Assembly (NCBI GenBank): GCA_024234165.1
Contig: JACKOP010000001.1
Location: 1,054,001-1,118,000, forward strand
DNA: 64,000 bases
From: Pseudomonadales bacterium
GTDB taxonomy: Bacteria; Pseudomonadota; Gammaproteobacteria; Pseudomonadales; UBA5518
Direction: 5' to 3'
In this document: positions 61,230 through 64,000 of the stretch, piece after piece
Position numbering within the stretch: the first letter of the stretch is position 1
Layout: every line of letters starts with the position of its first letter
Position numbers and translations under genes: made by a program
The notes under the pieces: model-generated
What the model saw: only the letters and a program-made list of their open reading frames with translations
Told to the model about the DNA's origin: nothing
Databases searched by the model: none

Positions 61230-64000
61230 ATGAAACCGATCCGTAGCATCCTGGTAGCCAACCGTTCCGAGATCGCCATTCGCGTGCTGCGCGCCGCCAG
61301 CGAAATGGGCATCCGCACGGTCGCCATCTACTCACGCGAAGACCGCTTCGCGCTGCATCGCTTCAAGGCAGACGAGTCCTACCTCGTCGGCGCCGAGAAG
61401 ACCCCGATCGCTGCCTATCTCGACATCGGAGACATCATCCGTATCGCGAAGGAAGCGCACGTCGATGCAATCCACCCCGGCTACGGCTTTCTGTCGGAGA
61501 ATCCGGACTTTGCCGAGGCCTGCGTGCAGGCGGGCATCACGTTCATCGGCCCGACTCCGACGGTGATGCGCCTGCTCGGCAACAAGGTATCGGCACGTGC
61601 ACTCGCCGAACAGGCCGGCGTTCCGGTGGTACCGGCGACCGGCGCGCTGCCGCACGACCCCGACGCAGCACAGAAACTGGCTGCCGCCGTGGGATATCCG
61701 CTGATGCTGAAGGCGAGCTGGGGCGGTGGCGGGCGCGGCATGCGCGTGGTGGAAACCGCGAGCGACCTCGCACCGGCAATGGAAGTCGCGCGGCGCGAGG
61801 CCGCGAGCGCGTTCGGCAACGACGAACTGTATCTGGAGAAGCTCGTGCGTCGTGCACGCCACGTGGAGGTACAGGTCATCGGCGACCTGCACGGCCAACT
61901 GGTGCACCTGTTCGAGCGTGACTGCTCGGTACAGCGGCGCAACCAGAAGGTGGTCGAACGTGCGCCCGCGCCCTACCTTACGGACGAGAGCCGCGCTGCG
62001 CTGTGTGAGGCCGCGCTGCAGATCGCACGCGCCGCCGGCTACAGCCATGCCGGAACGGTCGAGTTCCTGATGGACGCGGACACCGACCGCTTCTACTTCA
62101 TCGAAGTGAACCCGCGCATCCAGGTCGAACACACCGTCACCGAGATGGTCACCGGCGTGGACATCGTGAAGGCGCAGATCCGCATCTCCGAAGGCGCACG
62201 GATCGGCGAGGAAGACTCCTACGTTCCGGCGCAGCAGGACATCCAGCTCAGCGGCAACGCGCTGCAGTGTCGCGTCACCACAGAGGATCCCGAGAACAGC
62301 TTCACGCCGGACTACGGACGCATCAGCGCATACCGCAGCCCGGCCGGCTTCGGCATCCGGCTCGACGGCGGCACTGCCTACGCCGGCGCGGTGATCACGC
62401 CGTGGTACGACTCGCTGCTGGTCAAGGTCACCGCGTGGGGACACAGCGCGGACGAAGCGGCCCGGCGCATGGACCGGGCGCTGCGCGAGTTCCGCGTGCG
62501 GGGACTGTCGTCGAACCTGCTGTTTCTGGAGAACGTCGTCGCACACCCGGCGTTCCGCTCGGGCGAGTGCACGACGCGCTTCATCGACGAAACCCCGGAA
62601 CTGTTCCGTTTCCGCAAACGGCGTGATCGTGCCTCGCGCGTGCTGAGGTTCCTCGGCGACGTGATCGTGAACGGAAATCCGGAACTCGAGGGACGCACGC
62701 TGCCAGCGTTGCCGCTGCCGCGACCGATACGGCCACCGTCCGCGAGCTGCGACCTGGCGCTGGACCCGCCTGCCGGGAGCCGCACGCGACTGCAACAGCT
62801 CGGGCCGGAGAAATTCGCCGCGTGGATGCGCGAGCAGACACCCGTGCTGCTCACCGACACGACGATGCGCGACGCGCACCAGTCGCTGTTCGCGACCCGG
62901 CTGCGCAGCCACGACATGCTCGAGATCGCTCCGTACTACGCACGCATGCTGCCCGGATTGCTTTCCCTCGAATGCTGGGGCGGGGCAACCTTCGACGTCG
63001 CGCTGCGGTTTCTGAAGGAAGATCCCTGGGAGCGTCTGCAACGGCTGCGTGCCGCGATCCCGAACGTGCTGTTCCAGATGCTGCTGCGCGGCTCCAATGC
63101 GGTCGGCTACACCAACTACGCCGACAACGTGGTGCGCCACTTCATCCAGAACGCGGCCCGCGAAGGCATCGATCTGTTCCGCGTGTTCGATTCGCTGAAC
63201 CAGATCGACAGCATGCGCATCGCGATGGATGCGGTGATCGAATCCGGAGCGCTGTGCGAAGCGGCGATCTGCTACACCGCTGACATTTTCGACAAGAACC
63301 GCCCCAAATACGATCTGCGCTATTACCTCGACCTGGCGCGCAAACTCGAGAAGGCGGGCGCACACATACTCGCGATCAAGGACATGGCCGGCGTGTGCAG
63401 GCCCCGCGCAGCGCGCGAACTGGTACGCGCACTGAAGCAGGAGGTCGGCCTGCCGATCCATTTTCACACCCACGACACCAGCGGCATTGCAGCCGCCTCG
63501 GTGCTGGCGGCGATCGAGGCCGGCTGCGATGCCGTCGACGGAGCCCTCGACGCGATGAGCGGACTGACCTCGCAACCGAACCTCAGCGCCATCGCCGCCG
63601 CTCTGGCGGGCAGCGAGCGCGACCCCGGCATCGATTTCGATGCCATGCAGAGGGTGTCGCATTACTGGGAAGGCGTGCGACGCCAGTACGCACCGTTCGA
63701 ATCCGACCTGCGCTCGGGCACCGCCGACGTCTACCGTCACGAAATGCCCGGAGGGCAGTACACGAACCTCAGGGAACAGGCACGTGCGATGGGAATCGAC
63801 CACCGCTGGAGCGAGGTGGCGCAGGCCTATGCCGATGTGAACCGGTTGTTCGGCGATATCGTCAAGGTTACGCCGACGTCGAAAGTGGTCGGCGACCTTG
63901 CCCTGCTGATGGTCGCCAACGGACTCACGCCGGAGGATGTGGAGAATCCGGCGCGTGCAATCGACTTCCCGGAGTCGGTGATCTCGCTGATGAAGGGCGA
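61230..64000 (+). CDS. pyc: Pyruvate carboxylase, N-terminal 923 residues (runs off window)
   Basis: The frame is open from the ATG at 61230 to the edge. The biotin-carboxylase domain (about 1-450) has ILVANRSEIAIRVLRAASE, HPGYGFLSENPDFAE, the ATP-grasp loop KASWGGGGRGMRVVE and EVNPRIQVEHTVTE. The carboxyltransferase begins about residue 540 (LLTDTTMRDAHQSLFATRLR) with ECWGGATFDVALRF, LLRGSNAVGYTNY and HTHDTSG. It makes oxaloacetate from pyruvate and bicarbonate. The missing C-terminus should hold the allosteric linker and the biotinyl (AMKM) domain. A single-chain form distinguishes it from two-subunit enzymes. Confidence 0.94.
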   Translation, partial: MKPIRSILVANRSEIAIRVLRAASEMGIRTVAIYSREDRFALHRFKADESYLVGAEKTPIAAYLDIGDIIRIAKEAHVDAIHPGYGFLSENPDFAEACVQAGITFIGPTPTVMRLLGNKVSARALAEQAGVPVVPATGALPHDPDAAQKLAAAVGYPLMLKASWGGGGRGMRVVETASDLAPAMEVARREAASAFGNDELYLEKLVRRARHVEVQVIGDLHGQLVHLFERDCSVQRRNQKVVERAPAPYLTDESRAALCEAALQIARAAGYSHAGTVEFLMDADTDRFYFIEVNPRIQVEHTVTEMVTGVDIVKAQIRISEGARIGEEDSYVPAQQDIQLSGNALQCRVTTEDPENSFTPDYGRISAYRSPAGFGIRLDGGTAYAGAVITPWYDSLLVKVTAWGHSADEAARRMDRALREFRVRGLSSNLLFLENVVAHPAFRSGECTTRFIDETPELFRFRKRRDRASRVLRFLGDVIVNGNPELEGRTLPALPLPRPIRPPSASCDLALDPPAGSRTRLQQLGPEKFAAWMREQTPVLLTDTTMRDAHQSLFATRLRSHDMLEIAPYYARMLPGLLSLECWGGATFDVALRFLKEDPWERLQRLRAAIPNVLFQMLLRGSNAVGYTNYADNVVRHFIQNAAREGIDLFRVFDSLNQIDSMRIAMDAVIESGALCEAAICYTADIFDKNRPKYDLRYYLDLARKLEKAGAHILAIKDMAGVCRPRAARELVRALKQEVGLPIHFHTHDTSGIAAASVLAAIEAGCDAVDGALDAMSGLTSQPNLSAIAAALAGSERDPGIDFDAMQRVSHYWEGVRRQYAPFESDLRSGTADVYRHEMPGGQYTNLREQARAMGIDHRWSEVAQAYADVNRLFGDIVKVTPTSKVVGDLALLMVANGLTPEDVENPARAIDFPESVISLMKG

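Noticed and set aside
61332..63803. An 823-codon minus-strand open frame opposite pyruvate carboxylase
   Set aside because: The plus strand encodes an obvious pyruvate carboxylase through the whole region; the antisense product is Arg/His-rich and has no family features, as expected for a shadow in high-GC DNA.

Overview
The window is high-GC, densely coded bacterial DNA. Its gene content fits an aerobic gammaproteobacterium with strong lipid and carboxylic-acid metabolism. Clues are an E. coli-type FadE, a split PntAA/PntAB/PntB transhydrogenase, three TonB-dependent receptors, NnrS, AhpC/AhpF, several SDRs, a CaiB/BaiF CoA-transferase and a single-chain pyruvate carboxylase. The genus cannot be named from sequence alone. 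No rRNA, tRNA, CRISPR array, phage module or transposase gene was seen.

Layout. 1-5.3 kb: the start of a DUF2238 membrane protein, a PQQ-type sugar dehydrogenase fused to cytochrome c, a two-domain polyphosphate:AMP phosphotransferase, and a secreted beta-propeller. 5.4-8.2 kb: pntAA-pntAB-pntB. 8.4-17.8 kb: small enzymes and repair genes (DUF2505, OsmC, macrodomain, DinB, SnoaL-like, NnrS, hydrolase, SMP-30, a dienoyl-CoA-reductase-like SDR, a membrane-anchored lytic transglycosylase with a basic tail, an LLM oxidoreductase). 17.8-25.4 kb: an envelope and beta-glucan region with a YddA/SbmA-like ABC protein whose ATPase motifs are decayed, a GH5 enzyme, a GH17 membrane protein and an NdvB-type GH17-GT2 synthase. 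25.5-29.2 kb: aspartate kinase, then the divergent ahpCF operon. 29.4-38.5 kb: an SDR, a tiny acidic protein, a TonB receptor, aldose epimerase, selD with an AraC regulator, a 3-methyladenine glycosylase, a glycine-zipper lipoprotein and a Cys/Met-metabolism PLP enzyme. 38.8-45.9 kb: two TonB receptors around a TetR regulator and a desaturase-like flavoprotein. 46.1-51.8 kb: a four-gene operon (DegT-fold enzyme with His in place of the PLP lysine, aldo-keto reductase, GMC oxidoreductase, Tat-signal small subunit) divergent from an AraC regulator. 51.8-64 kb: fadE, an epimerase, the purC-purE-can-MFS operon, CoA-transferase plus SDR, and pyruvate carboxylase running off the edge.

The most unusual content is not protein-coding. 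Two repeat families occupy intergenic gaps. The first is a roughly 160-180 bp hairpin element, present in five copies. It has TGTCGCAA-type inverted ends, 25-bp arms and an inner hairpin, and arms and hairpin differ between copies by compensatory changes. One copy has its loop flipped relative to its arms, one has lost its core, and one carries a run of 15 G. The second family is a short REP-like palindrome preceded by GTAG or GTGG, with three covarying stem versions around a fixed TTCA loop. It occurs in clusters of 5 and 9, and the larger cluster supplies the stop codons of the genes on both sides.
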